Origin: Tolypocladium sp. Sup5 PDA-1
Lineage: Eukaryota > Ascomycota > Sordariomycetes > Hypocreales > Ophiocordycipitaceae
DNA: 64,000 nucleotides
NCBI GenBank assembly: GCA_000750105.3
Contig: JPHH03000014.1
Coordinates: 372,001 to 436,000 of the forward strand
Direction of reading: 5' to 3'
In this document: positions 27,546-40,200 of the stretch, one piece after another
Position numbering within the stretch: position 1 is the stretch's first letter
Layout: each line of letters starts with the position of its first letter
Program-made: the position numbers and the translations under genes
The notes under the pieces: generated by a model
Seen by the model: the letters and a program-made list of their open reading frames with translations, nothing else
Databases searched by the model: none
Told to the model about the DNA's origin: nothing

Positions 27546-30500
27546 CGAGGGCAAGGGCACATCCTTTGCAGCTTCTCATCCGTCTGTAATGATCAGAAGC
27601 AAAGCAGGGAGCTTTGGCTTCCCTGTCGGTAGCTGCATGGCCCACGCTTCACCGCGAGCGCATCGTTTGGCGCCACCAACACTGCAGCTAACCCCGGTCC
27701 TCGACCGTGGCAAGTCGACCAGCATCCGGCGGCCCACCCCTGGCAGTTCACACCGTCAGCATCCCCGGATCGTCTCCAGACGAAAGCGCGCGGACTGAGG
27801 GGTGGAGGGGCAGCATCTGGACATGGGGCCCGGGGACGATCCTTGCTACAGCCTCTGTTTTGCTCCGGGGAGGGCTTTGCGTGGTGCTCGTGCGTCTTTG
27901 GCGTGCTCGTGCGCGCGCAGTGAGAGGACTCGGAGGAGGTTGGTGAACCGCGGCCGACTTCATTCAGGATCTGATTTGCCTCTCGAGCGCGTATTCGGTC
28001 AGCGTAGTCCGTACAGCACGCCACGGCTTGCGGGCAACACGGGAGAGATGCGGCACCCGGGGCCAGGACCGTGGCCCAGCGAGGGCGGCCGCTGGTTGGC
28101 TCGCATGTCGGAGGTCGTCGATGGGCCCAGAGCTGCTATTTTGCTTCCATGTTGTTGGCCGTGAGTGAGTAAGCTTCGCGGCCAGGGGGCGGTCAAGTGG
28201 GATCGTCGTTTAGGTGCAGTGAGGCGGCAGGTAAAATGGCGCCGAGGATTTGGCCGCCACAGGAAGGATGGCAGGCTCTGGGCGAATTAGCGGGCGCTGC
28301 TTCCATCGGCAACATGCTGCCGACGAAGGCCGGCAGGAGCTGGCTGGCTGGCCGGGAAGGAGGGCGATGGGCGATGGGTGATGGGCGATGGGGGCTGCAA
28401 GGTTGCTCACGAGCTCCTTCTGGTGCACAACGAACTGGAGGGCACCGTACGGACTAGGTACAGTACGCGGGATACCCCGAGGTACGAAGTACTCGGTACT
28501 AGTGAGTCAGTGACTCGTTTCCTCCGCACTGCTTCGTCGTCGCACAAACTGCTCCCTCGCGTCGACATGCAGCACGGTGCAACGTCGAGTCTATTAGTAC
28601 GGCCCAATGTACGGATGAAAGCCGCGACAACGCAAAAGCGCTTACCTATGGACTGCTATCCCAGCCGTGGCGTCCATGTGTTACGCCGGTGCTGTCCTGG
28701 ACCCTGGTTCAACTTCTTCAATGCCCTGCTGCCGGCTATGCAATCACATTCAGGCACTTGCTCCCAAACACCTACCTACGTGCGGCATCAGGTACCGTGG
28801 CCGTCCAGTTCCCAAGCCTGGCGTTGATTGATGAGATGTGATTTTGGCGTCAACAATGACGTCGCCGTGGCGCTGGTGAGCAGGAAGCCGCGGCACCTGC
28901 GACCGGGCATTTAACCGTGTAGCGCGCCTTGGCCGACTGCGTTGCCGGCTGGGCATGCAAAAAATGGTGGGGGCGGAAGCATCAACCGACGACAGCTCTT
29001 GCCCAGCGTTGCTTCAAGCTTGACAAGTGCATCCTACCGAGTACTCGTACGAGTAACTTGGGTACCTTGGCATCCTAACTTGGATACTTTGTGATACTCC
29101 GCCATCCTTTGGAATATGGGAAAGCACCCTACGGAGTACCTTGGGACAAAGCTCCGGCGAGCACTGTGATGCTACCGTCTCTTGCGTCTGTTGGTTGAAG
29201 GGCTCCAGATGAGAAAGCCCGGGGTGCATGGGTTGGAACTTGGGGTGGGCAGGTGGGGAGCCGAAGAAGGCGGGGACGGGGAGCAGCCACCGGCTCAGGG
29301 CTGCCACCCCATGGTGGGCGGACAGGGGTACCCGCCCGGGTGGCTGCGATACGCCTCAGCCTGCAACATGTCGTATGTACTATTACAGCCCGACCGTTTT
29401 ACTCTGCAATCAGCTGCTAGACACCAAGAAACAGGTGACGGTAAGGCAGCTTGTGCCTCGCTGCGACGCCTACGTAGCGACATGCCATAACTTGGGCCCT
29501 GAGCTGTCACTACTCGCTAATTACCGCATCGGTCCCAAGCCAAACGAGGGCGTTCGACGCACCCGGTCGTCTGTTGTCAGCGCCTGTACATGCACCGTCG
29601 CCATTCCACCAACCTCATCAGTCACACCAAACCCACGCATCTGACACTGAAAGTCGTGGCGATCGGGGTGCAACAGCCCAGGAAGGTCGTGGACTCGTGG
29701 CCCCGGCCCCCGTTGCCCGTCCAATCCAATCAATTCTCCCGTCTACCAGTCACGAGGCAGGGCCGGTGCCGTCTCCAGCTGCGGCTGTTGGTCCCATCCA
29801 GCCATCGTCTCCAACCGTCTTGCCATCCTTCTCCACAGACGGTCCGATGTGCACGAGTTGCTGGCCACACGGCCGGCCAAAACAAAGACCAACAATATGG
29901 CACGATGGTTCGTGTCATGTCCCGTGTTGCGCTTGGTGCCACCCGGCTACATATGTACAAGCAACGCCGAAGCGTGCTCTTGGCGGGCAAGCGGGGACAT
30001 ATCAGCCGGAGAGCACATGGCAACCGGGCCTCGAGGCAACGCTACCAGCGCTTCCAGACGCCTGACAGCATGGCATGGCCATTGAGGTCCTGCCGGCCTC
30101 AACCACGATGCACCACGAGCTCCAATCGTCTCCGCAGGGGCTTACACGACACGCCAGCGCACTCTGAGGCCCAGCCTCTTCGCGACGTCGCTTTCAGAAA
30201 CGCCCAACACTTGCCCCCAGAGCGATAGAACCTGCGTAAATGTACAGTGTCGTCATGCGCCCCGAGCCAATCAGTCCCTGTGACTCATGTTTACAGGCGA
30301 TGGTTGTTGGACATGCGTACACGTACATACTTTTCGTATCAGAGGAAGTTGAACCAGGACGTCCAAATAACATGGCAACTCTGCAAAGGTTCGGCCTGGC
30401 CTGGGACGGGACCCACGCCATGGCGCAGCGCCGCACACGCTAGCCCATCCGGCCCACGTTTGCTTCGTCTCTTCCGCACCAATCGTCGGCCTCTGGGCTA

Positions 30501-31751
30501 ATACGGTCCGAGATCAAGATCACCGTCGCCGTCACGGGGCCCATCTCCTCTTGAGGCAGTCGCGGCGAAGGAGCGAGGCTAGAACTCGGGCTGACGGCGC
30601 CGCTGTCGTCGTGGTTGGATGGCACTGCTGGTGCTACCCTCCATCAACCCTCCAGCAACACCTCCCTCTTCAATTCGGGCTTCTCCACAGCCGTGTCCTC
30701 GTGGAACATGGTTGTAGTCCGTAGCTTGTAAGTTGTGCTTACAAGTTGCGTAGCCCAAGACGCTCAGTGGCTGAACGACGACAGGGCCATGCTGTACAAC
30801 GTTGTATCGCGTGACGCTGCTAGCCTTGGAAAGAATGCGGCGTAGGCCGAAGACATCATTGACGGAACTGAACAGGCTCGAGCAAAGTAGCCTTGCTGCG
30901 AGGCCCAGTGGTTCTCTTTGTGACGGGCACTTTGGGCCAACCTCTTGCCCGGAGCCGGTCGAACCACAGACTCTTTTACTATGGGTGTTTCTTCGCCATT
31001 GGAATTGGATAGCCACTAATAATACCGCCACGGCCTCTCACATCGCGCATTTGCCAGCAGTGGCGGCCAGCCAGCGCCTCTTGAGCCAGTGCAGTCTCCT
31101 TTCAGCCAGCTGCAAGGCGAGCAACGGCAAGCCTATTGCCGTTCAATTTACGCGGCGCAGTTTATTACATTAGCGTACGGAGTACATATACCCGATGCAG
31201 CGAATGAGTCCATTACCCTGCACAAGCCGCCGACGCCTCTCTGACAGACGAGCCGCGCCATACAGCAAACAGGGGCTCGTCACTCCACAGCTGACGGCGA
31301 CGGCGGGCCTCGGGCTCCCGTCTCTACGTGCAGTGCTAGCGTGTGGTTAAGCTTGAATGCGAGACCCGTCGCCTGGGCTGCCCTGCTACTCCAGGAGCAG
31401 AGCCGGGCTTGGCGGTTCGAGAGGCGTTCCATCCCGGAAGTCGGCTCCCATTTGCGGCTTGTGGGCTCAGCCGATTCGGGACCGAACAGGGAAGGCATCT
31501 CACCATGCTGCCGTATTATTGGTACGGCCTAGACAAGCCGTGTGTACGGAGATAGTGTAGCAAGCACAAGAGCATTTTGGGGCTTCAGGTTTGACAAACT
31601 TGCTATAGTTATGGAGTATACTGGCGGCTATTCCTCCCCAGGCGGGGGCTTCTAAACTCGATTTGTGAAGTTGAGTTTCTTATGACCTTGCCTGCCTGGT
31701 GTCTAATACCAACTTTGTGGCAACTCTCGAACTAACTCTCCATCTTTGCTC
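27546..31751. other. Long intergenic stretch without a confident gene
   Basis: About 4.2 kb with many overlapping open frames on both strands, none with a recognisable motif or convincing splice architecture. It includes a GGGCGATG octamer array at 28372-28400. Clusters of TACTCCGTAC-type palindromes occur at 28445-28500, 29037-29058, 29127-29141 and 31173-31190. It could hold the large promoter of the sugar transporter, non-coding RNA or an orphan gene that I cannot resolve. Confidence 0.4.
28372..28400. repeat. GGGCGATG tandem array
   Basis: About three and a half units of GGGCGATG with one CGATG-to-TGATG change. Confidence 0.7.
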
Positions 31752-32752
31752 CTAGCCGCCTACCCTTGGTCGAAACAGAGCATGAGATTCAGGGCTGTCA
31801 TCGCAAACCTCGCTCCGTACACCATACGCCCAAGGCGGATCACAGAGCAAGCAAGCCTGCCGACCATGCCTGGGGCAAACCAATTTCCCGCCTTCGTTGC
31901 GCACGAAGACTTTATGGGGGTCAACCACCTTCTTGCCTTCTCCGCGGCTTGCATGGGATTTCACCCAAAGGCGTTTCACCCGCAACGCCGACTGACACTC
32001 GATGCAGGTTATTGCCCCCCCGCCGGAGATGCCCAGGGCAAACACGTGGAAGCAGTGCTCTTCGGGCGGGTTGTGGAGAATTGGCAGTAGCTCTTCTGGC
32101 TAAAGCATGGTGGCTTGCTTGTTAGCTACGCCATCAAAAGCCGGGGATGGGTAACGGGAGGGTAGACTGCGGGACGACTTACCTGCATGGACTCCGCGGC
32201 CAGGGCGTACAGTTGCTCGTGGTTTCTGGGGATGTGGTCATCTGGTATCTTCAGACCGATGTCGAAGCACTCGTTTGTTGACGCGATGCGGATCGTTGGG
32301 CTGTCGAGGACGCCTCCATCGCGGGTTAGGTAGGCTGCGCTTCACAGTCAGCCACAGGACCACCCGGCATCAACACCATGGCCTCTCTGCGAGGGAACCC
32401 AACTCACCCTGCACGCGGCGGAACATTTCGTGTCCGACGACCTGCACCCAGGCCCATCCGTCCATTGCGAATGCGCAAACCTCCACCCCGTGGGGCACGC
32501 AGAGCTCATAGTGAGCGCACTCGAGGTGTTTCGCGAGTCGCTCGCCGGTCAGGCTTGCGGGAACCTATGTTGACGGTGAGCTTGAGGCGCCGTCCGCTGT
32601 CCGCCTCTCTCGTGCAGCTAGCGAGCTGTCGGCTGCTCTTGCGTGGGACCTACCCCTGTGAGCGCGATGTAGTAGACGTCGGTGTGAATGCCTGGCGGGA
32701 AGATCCAGTCGCAGACGAGGGTCGGCGCGGGCAAGAGTCCGCGTGAGGCCAT
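31752..32752 (-). CDS. Unknown four-exon protein with Cys-rich C-terminus
   Basis: Not recognised, but the gene structure is strong. Exons 32654-32752, 32408-32564, 32183-32334 and 31752-32099 join in frame through consensus sites (GTAGGT, GTGAGT and GTAAGT donors; TAG, CAG and TAG acceptors). Together they give 251 aa. Sequence landmarks are VCDWIFPPGIHTDVYYIALTG, EVCAFAMDGWAWVQVVGHEM, YLTRDGGVLDSPTIRIAST and HVFALGISGGGAITCIE. A possible zinc-binding C-P-R-H-x4-C-x2-C (CPRHGRQACLLC) lies near the C-terminus. The first two exons repeat Cys-x-n-Trp patterns. No signal peptide. It faces the next gene divergently across about 0.7 kb. Confidence 0.7.
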
Positions 32753-33463
32753 GGCCGGCGCCTGCGATGCTGTCACATGCGATGCTGAGTTGGAGATCAG
32801 GGTGCAGTGTTACGCGCGAAGCTGGAGGTGTGCGATGTTGCGAGCGTTCAAGAACCGCCGGGGGTCCCGTTGCGTTGCTGCCGTTGTATCCTCTGCGTTG
32901 CCTGGAAAAGGGACCAGCAGTGAATCACGGCGAGATAAACACTCCTCCCCAGATCTCGGGCTGTGTCAAAGCTCGAACAACCTGCTCGAGGTGGAACAAG
33001 TCGATGCGACACCTGTCAATCGCTTCTAGGCGTGGCGTTTGTCAAGCAAACGGACATATTATTGTCTCTTATTCACTGATTGTCAGCTGTCGCCTATCAT
33101 TCTCTCTGAATGATGAACACAATGCAAACCACGACTCAAATCCCCTACAATAGCCTCTGCGCGGTGCCATGCTTGCTGCAAGCGAGCGTGTTTGACGTTT
33201 GCTCGCGCTGTGAATCGCGCACCGAGACTGTCTCCTCGCTCTACAACGCGTTTGTGAAAAGACGGCCGTACGCTTGGCAAAGCTACAGCTGGCAGCAGAT
33301 AAAACAAGCGGCAGAGAATATAGCACGATTCCAGGAATGTGCATTCTCACTCTTCCCGCTGCTCTCGTCCTTGATACTCTTCGCCTTCAACTCCTGAGAC
33401 AAGGACTCCTCCTGCGGCCTATATTCGCCATAGCCACCGACCTCCAACCCCCTCAGACTTGCC
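32753..33463. other. Divergent intergenic region
   Basis: Lies between two oppositely oriented unknown genes. No additional gene is supported; it probably carries both promoters. Confidence 0.45.
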
Positions 33464-34039
33464 ATGGCGGGCAGGATCAGCATGCTCACGTACGATGAGG
33501 CCGACGGCCAAGACAACATCTGGGCCGTCGCCGTGTCCGCCGCGGAGCAAAGCTTCGTCGTCTACGCCACCCTCGGGGCGCCGCAGGAGAACATATCCGC
33601 TGACCATCTAACATTACACATCTGGCACGGCTGCCTGCCCCAGACCGACGGCCGCGGGCTCGACATCGACGGCCGCGGCTTCACGCCCCTGATCCTGGGG
33701 GAGCCGGACAACATCGACATGGACTGGTTCCTCGCGTACAACCGGACCGTCAAGGCGTACGATGCTGCGAGCCTGGGAGGCCAGGTGAGGTTACCCCGTC
33801 TCTTTCTTGTCTCTCCCTCTATATTCTACGAGGTACATGGGTGGCCGGCTGACTTGTTGACGACTTAGTTCACGACTTCGCAGCTGTGGGTGTGGAGTTA
33901 CATTGAGGGCCTAGTCGAAAAGGGCATCTTGGGCATGGACGCGCTTGAGGCCTGCGGGATAGAGAAGAGGGACCACGCAGTTCGGGAAGCGGTAGCAAGG
34001 GCGAGATGGTTGGCACGGGCCAACAAGACCATACACTAA
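33464..34039 (+). CDS. Unknown two-exon protein
   Basis: Not recognised. Exons 33464-33784 and 33869-34039 with a GTGAGG donor and CTTAG acceptor give 163 aa. The start lies in a good context (GCCATGG). The protein begins MAGRISMLTYDEADGQDN and has a hydrophobic SFVVYATLG strand, GRGFTPLILGEPDNIDMDWF, and a helical C-terminus (LWVWSYIEGLVEKGILGMD, then EAVARARWLARANK). No signal peptide or membrane segment. It may be a lineage-specific gene. Confidence 0.65.
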
Positions 34040-34203
34040 TCGCGCAGGGAGACTATTCAGTCAAGAGTGTCTGGAGGCGAAACGAGCCCAGATGATCACG
34101 TCCCTACCGCCCAAGGTCGGTCATCCAAAGTCATATACTACCTGAGGTATCCTATCACTACCAACATGAAAGTCCAGCCTACTGCCACGGCGGTCCATGA
34201 TTG

Positions 34204-35646
34204 CTACGCACCTGGAGACCCGCTGAATTTGGCGGCAGGATCCGGGATCCTGGCCGCATTGTCGCACAGGAAGCCCTTGGCGTCATTCACGTTATCGCAG
34301 TGCCACTTGTCCAGCTTGGCGCCGTTGACCTTGGTAATGGCTAGATCCGACACCTGGACGTTGTCGCAGCCGCCCGCCCCGGCGCTGCACTGGAACCAGC
34401 CAGCCTCGTTGACGCCGTCGTTGACGGTCCCGCTCACGCGCCGCCACGCAAAGTTGTGGAGCTTGAACTTGCTCGAGTTGCAGTCCTTGCCTGCCCAGCC
34501 CGAGTAGTTCTCGCACTGCCAGGCGAAGAAGGGCTGGCTCCGCAGGCGGTCGATCTTGATGTCCTCCATGGTGATGTTGGAGGCGCGGCCGAGGCCGCCG
34601 CCGCCGCCGTTGGGCGGGAAGCCGCGCGAGGTGCCGGCCCACGTCTTGAGGTACGACACGTGGGCCGTGTTGCGCAGCGTGATGTTGCGGGCGTAGAAGT
34701 CGGTGATGTACTCGAACTTGCCGTCGTACTGGCCCATGGACCCGATGGCGACACCCTGGCCGTCGCGGAAGACGCTGTCGTAGATGGCGATGTTGCTCGA
34801 GTTTCCCTTGAGCGCGATGGCGTCGTCACCGTTGGTCACGTCCCAGCGCCGGAAGGTGATGCTGTCCGAGTAGACGGTGTCGCAGCCGTCCGTGTTGAGC
34901 GTGTTCCACTGGCTCGTGGACGTGCTGTTGACGTAGATGTCGTCGAGCTCGACGTGGTTGGAGTAGGTGATGGCCATGGTCCACATCTGGCTCTGGACGA
35001 AGCGCAGGCGCTTGATGACCGAGTTTGTGAGCCTGCGGAAGTTGACGTTCATGGGCCGGCGCGGGAGGTTGCCCTGGCTCTTGGCCCAGTCGTACCACAC
35101 CTGGCCGTTGCCGTCGAGGGTGCCGGTGTTCCACCCGTCCCAGGTGACCTTGTTGCCGCCAAAGTACCAGACGGTGCTTTGGTTCTGGAAGCCGACGGGC
35201 ATGGACACGGAGCGCCAGTACTCGATGTCGGTGCTCCACACCAGGCGGCCGTACTGGTTGATGACGACGTCGTCCATGTCGAGCGTGGTCATGTTGGTCC
35301 GGATGTTGTAGACGGGCCCGGGGAGGACGACGAGGCCCTTGGAGCGGCACTTGTTGTTGAGGGCGTCCATGATGGCAGGCGCGTCGTCGGCGCCCTGCTT
35401 TGCGTTGGGCCAGACGATGCAGAACTTGCGGCCCTGAGACTTGGCCTCACTCTCCAAGAATGCCTCGTTGGGGAACCCGCCCCTAGCCACCAATCCGCCA
35501 TCCCGAGGACTCGGGCGGACCCCCGGGTCGCCGCCTGGGGAAGGCGGCGGAGCCCAGCCGCCCTCGCCGAGCCCCGGGTCGCCGTTTTGGGGAGACGGCA
35601 GAGCCCAGGCGGCCTGCACCAGTGCAAAGATGGTAAGCGCCAGCAT
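34204..35646 (-). CDS. Secreted GH28 family (polygalacturonase-like) protein
   Basis: A parallel beta-helix glycoside hydrolase of the pectinase family GH28, 480 aa, single exon, with signal peptide MLALTIFALVQAAWA. A Pro/Gly-rich spacer with a repeated GDPG unit follows. Family motifs: NTDGCD at 251-256 and GDD at 273-275, which carry the catalytic acids. The position usually occupied by the conserved His (GHG) reads GQG at 296-298 (Gln297). YLK at 332-334 replaces RIK and keeps the Lys. Several N-glycosylation sites are present. The substrate could be galacturonan, rhamnogalacturonan or a related glycan. The His change is compatible with a distinct subfamily or altered activity. Confidence 0.87.
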   Translation of the reverse strand: MLALTIFALVQAAWALPSPQNGDPGLGEGGWAPPPSPGGDPGVRPSPRDGGLVARGGFPNEAFLESEAKSQGRKFCIVWPNAKQGADDAPAIMDALNNKCRSKGLVVLPGPVYNIRTNMTTLDMDDVVINQYGRLVWSTDIEYWRSVSMPVGFQNQSTVWYFGGNKVTWDGWNTGTLDGNGQVWYDWAKSQGNLPRRPMNVNFRRLTNSVIKRLRFVQSQMWTMAITYSNHVELDDIYVNSTSTSQWNTLNTDGCDTVYSDSITFRRWDVTNGDDAIALKGNSSNIAIYDSVFRDGQGVAIGSMGQYDGKFEYITDFYARNITLRNTAHVSYLKTWAGTSRGFPPNGGGGGLGRASNITMEDIKIDRLRSQPFFAWQCENYSGWAGKDCNSSKFKLHNFAWRRVSGTVNDGVNEAGWFQCSAGAGGCDNVQVSDLAITKVNGAKLDKWHCDNVNDAKGFLCDNAARIPDPAAKFSGSPGA

Positions 35647-37284
35647 CGCGATGATAATCTGCAGAGCAACGACGTCTGGGGAGTCTGGGGAGTCCGGACA
35701 ACGACGGCAGGAAGGGCGGCGGGCGAGGACATAAAAAGGGTTTGCACGGGGACGCCATACTTTAACCTAGCTTTGGGCAAAGCCAAAACGCACGAGATGC
35801 ATACTGGTCCGCGTCCAGCGCTCCACTTGGCCAGCGATGGTCGAGCAGGCAAGCATTTTTGAGATATATTAACACTGCCGCTACGGCGGCCGGCCGTGTA
35901 GGGACGAAGCCTGCATCGTGGGCCCGCGTCCCGCATGCCCGTCACCGACTCGTGAGGCCAGGCACCGTCAGATGTCAGACGACCGCCGACTCTCGTCCCG
36001 CGACCAACTTGGAGCACCAGCCCACGGGCGTCGAGCAGGCCAACGCCTACGGGCGCATGTAACGGCAGAATACGACGCTGGCCGTGGCTGCTGCCTGCTG
36101 CAATCGTGCACCCCGCACGGATCGTAGGGGTGTTTGATCGGAGGCGATCTCTGTCTGGTCTTGGTGTCTCGGGCCTCTCGGCCCAGTCGAGTCGAGGCAG
36201 GCCCGAGCACCGAACCGTGGCTGCGGGGCCGGCGGCCGGGCGGCTCCGCAGGGTCGTCCAGAGTCCAGACGCCTGAATGCGGAAATTTGACTTGGCTCGA
36301 AGGACTCCGTACGAAGTATATAACGCCGCATTCTCAACAGGCGAACATTGCGGGCTCGTATCGGCGCGGCACTCTGCGCGTTGGTACGGGGGCTGCAGCA
36401 GGGACGGACGAACCACGGCCGCAGCGAGCGAGCGGCGACAATGCACTGGTAGCACGGGGGCACGCGGGCAGGTGCTGCATGACGTCGTGATGCCATTGTG
36501 CCATCTCAACCGGCCAGGATCCGTCGTGGGAAAAGGCCGACGAGGGCGGGTTCGGGGGCCACCATCAGGCGAGACGCCTTTGTTGTTCTCGTGGCTGTCT
36601 CCCTCGCAGGGATGGGGGGGCCTGCGTCAGGGGCAGCTTTCCCCTTTCCCCTCATGGCCGCCTGGTCGTTGCTTTTTGTTGGTTCGTCTGCGTTGGTTGC
36701 TTGAGGTTCGCATGGGTCGCTCGCTGGCTCAGAGTACGATGACTGAATGGCTCTTCCGCACGGCTTCGTCAGGGCGACTGGCTGGTCCCTCCCCTCGTCG
36801 CCGGCCAGAGTCGAGCTCGGCGTCGTCTCTCATCTTGCTGGTGTTTGCATCGTCCCCGCAGATGAGGTCGGTAGTTGACGCTCGAGGTTGTTTCCAGGTT
36901 GCTCCTGGCCCGTGACCCCCAGTCTCACTCTGAGGTCCCCTCTTCGAATCTCGTGATGGCGGGGCAGGGGGGCTTGATTGGGTCGCTGCTGTGTCCTTGA
37001 CCATGCAACCTAACCTAGACTCAACACGTCTGATATCAGCAGTCTGGAAGGTCCTGGCTAGAAAATCTCATGACAATCACCCTTGAGGAAGGTAAACTTT
37101 AGTAGAAACGAACACCGCCATAAACTCGAGCATCCATCCTCATACCGAAAGACGAGAATGGGGCACTCAGACAAAAGTAACTCCACAATAATGCATCCCG
37201 ACAAGGTACTTCACGCGTTGCCAAACAACAAACATCCGCCATGCTTGTCGTCCTATCTGGTATCTCTCTAATGGGCACGCTTAA
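35647..37284. other. Intergenic region, GH28 promoter side
   Basis: About 1.6 kb without a supported gene. A TACGAAGTATA-type motif lies at 36303-36320. The right half is probably 3' flank of the FHIP-like gene. Confidence 0.45.
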
Positions 37285-40200
37285 TTACACGTAGCGAACT
37301 TCATCAAACAGGCCGGCCCTGACCTGCATCAGGCTGGCGAGTTCCAGGAGAAAGGACTGGAAAATGATGATGTTGGTGATGATGTGCGAAACCGACACCT
37401 TCGTCTCCTCTGTGGGGGTTCCCGCGTCAGTCTCATCCGCTGCCCCGGCGACTTCCTGGCTAGTATCTGCCTTGTCACCGTCCCGCATCTGTTCCGTCTC
37501 TTCCGCTGAGTCCGCCACTTCGGCGGGCTCAGGCATTGGTTTCTTATCCAAGTTCAAAGGGATCGGCTTGAGAGTGTCATCTGGCAAGCCGACGCGCTTA
37601 GCGAGGATGCTTTGGTCGATGGCTGCAAAAGCCGAGGCCTGGCTGGCGGTACTGATCTCTCTCTCGTCATTCGCAGCGCCTGCATCACTCCTGACACTGC
37701 CGGGAGAAAGGCTTCGGGCGATGCCACTCCTGCTGGGGTCGGTATAGTTGATTGGAAATTCCCTTGGGGGCACACGGATGGCCTTGGGTGTCATCAACTC
37801 CGGTGCCCCAGACGTGACCCCAGGTGTCGACGTTCCGGAGCTTCGGCTCTGCTCCTTGCGACCCCTCGGGCTTCCGGTTCGACTCGGCGTTCCAAGCTCC
37901 GACAGCAGACGCTGTGCGAACCCCTCGAGCGCCGAGGGCCGCGACGGGGAACCTGTTCGCAGGACCTCGTCCAAGCTTGGGCGCTCCGGGGTCCCCTGCG
38001 GTGGTGGCGATGCCTTGCGCGCAGGGGGTGGGTTGTCCAACACCGTATCGGCGGTCTGGAATGCCTCCCGCCGTTGCTGGAGCAGCTCCTCAAACCGGGG
38101 TATTGTCTCCTTGTACGACGAGACCTGGTCGCACAGATGCTTGAGGACGCTCAAAATTCGTGGGGCGGAATCCTGCGACCACATGGGTCTGCGTCTGCAC
38201 TTTTCGAGATCCTTGAGCTTCTGAGCTTCGACGGCTGATGGGCGTCGATCAACATCGGGAGCCGTAGTAGGCGAATCAGGTGCGTCACTCGCGGCCGACG
38301 TCTCATCGGCAAGCTCCTCCTCGTCCACTTCGTCCTGGACGTATGCATAGCTCTTTGGGCTCCGGGCCAGCCAGCCCTCGATGCTCATGTACCCGCAGAT
38401 GGCGAGGTCAACCACGGTCTCGGTAACCGACAAATTCGTCTCCACGGGATTGATGAAAAAGGTCTCAAGAAGATCAAGTATGGCGTTGAGCAGAGGGTCA
38501 TCCGCACGGAGGGTGTGTTCTCGGACGTCTCGCGGTGCGCCAGGTAGAGTATCTGGAATAGCCGGCAGCTTGTGGTTGTTTGTCGACACCCTCGGAGCGA
38601 CCAGCCTCAAAGAGCACGGGTGGCTCTCGAGCCGTGTCATGGTGTCTTTCAGGATGTTTCCGTAAATCTCGTTGAAATTACCATGTCCCCCGATATAGCT
38701 AGCCAGTGAGACGAGGTACTCAATCTCCTGCTCATGGGCGCCAACCGTGCGGTCAATCGTGTCGCCAGGGAGGACCTCGGTCTTCAGCAGGGTGATGACG
38801 GCATATCGGTGATGCCTCTTCAGTATCGCCGATACAAGCTGAAGCGTGACATGAATCGTCTGCTGGTTGCGGGATCTCAAGCAGGCAAGGATGAGATCTA
38901 CCAGGTTGAAGAGCAGCGGCGTTGCAGTCTCTTCGGACTTTTCGGCCATCATGGTGGCGAGATCCATGGATTTGCGTTTCCTGGCGTCGCTGACAGACGA
39001 TCTTGGTTGCTCCTTTGACGGCAAAGTATCAGGGAGGGCTAAAAGGTAGTGAAGGATAAGGTTGATCATGTCGGGGTGATCTAGGGATTCGAGGATGCGG
39101 CGCAGGTAAGTCAAGACCGCCACAGACGAGCCTCCGTCGATATCGGAGGACTCGAGCAGCGAGGGGTATCTATATGATGTCAGCAGAGAGTCAGGAATGC
39201 GCTTAGACGCCACGTACAGAAGTTGTTGCAGAAAGATGACCTGGAAGTGCTCCAGAAGGGTGGACTTGACTTCCACGGATCTGCAATGGTTCAAGACGTC
39301 TTGCCAGAACAAGAGGTGGGAGAGAAAGGTCTCTAGATGCGACTGAAACTCGGGGGAGCAGGAGCTGATGATTTCATAGTTGGATGTAGGATGTTCGTAG
39401 TCGGAAAGGGCGAGGATGGGCGGCAGGTCGTGCGGCGGATGGTCGATGACGAGCTTGCGGCTCAGCTGGCTGTACAGAGCCCCGAGCCCGGTGGCCATCA
39501 GCGTCGACAGGTCGCTCTCGACGATCCATTGCTCCAGGGCCGCGGAGCTCGACGCAGCCTCGATGATGTACAGCAAGCCAGTCCGCGCGAAGTCGCCTAC
39601 TTTGCCTTCATGGTGGATATAGTCCATGAGGATGTAGAAGAGGGGAAAGTCGGCCCTCTGCGTCCGGCCGGCAAACTTTTCGTGGACATCGCGGTCTCGG
39701 TCGTCGACAGCCTGCTGCCCCGTCTGCTGCGTCTTGAACCACGCCGGCAAGATCTCCGGGTCGAGGCGAATCTTGGTGGTGATGTTGAAGGCGAGCTCGA
39801 CGACGCGCGACTCGGTATCCAGGCCCAGGCGCACGCTATTCACACCGGTAATGCGCACCAGCAGGTTCGTCAGGCTCGCGGAAAAGGTCGGGTTCTCGAC
39901 AAAGGCCTCCTCCTCGCTCTCGATCAGGGTCGCGAAGAAGAGCACGGCCTCCTTGATGATCCACTCGTTGTATGAGGTCGTGGCGATCTTGCCGATGGGC
40001 ACGTAGATTTGCTTGATGGAGGCATACTGGATGCAGGGGTGCGGTAGGGGGCGGCGGCTCTCGTCGCTGAGGATGTTGGTGAGCTCCTGGAGGCGGATCT
40101 CGAGCGTCTCGGCGGCCTCGCTGTCGCGGGAGAGGTTCGACGACGTGCGCCACGTTGACTGTCAGGTGAAGCCATCGTCAGCAAGGCCATCCGGGCTGGC

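Noticed and set aside
29590..30228. 212-codon plus-strand frame in the long intergenic stretch
   Set aside because: Composition resembles non-coding sequence and no domain or splicing pattern is visible.
34456..35862. 468-codon plus-strand frame opposite the GH28 gene
   Set aside because: Val/Asp/Gly-rich mirror of a GC-rich coding strand; no independent motif.
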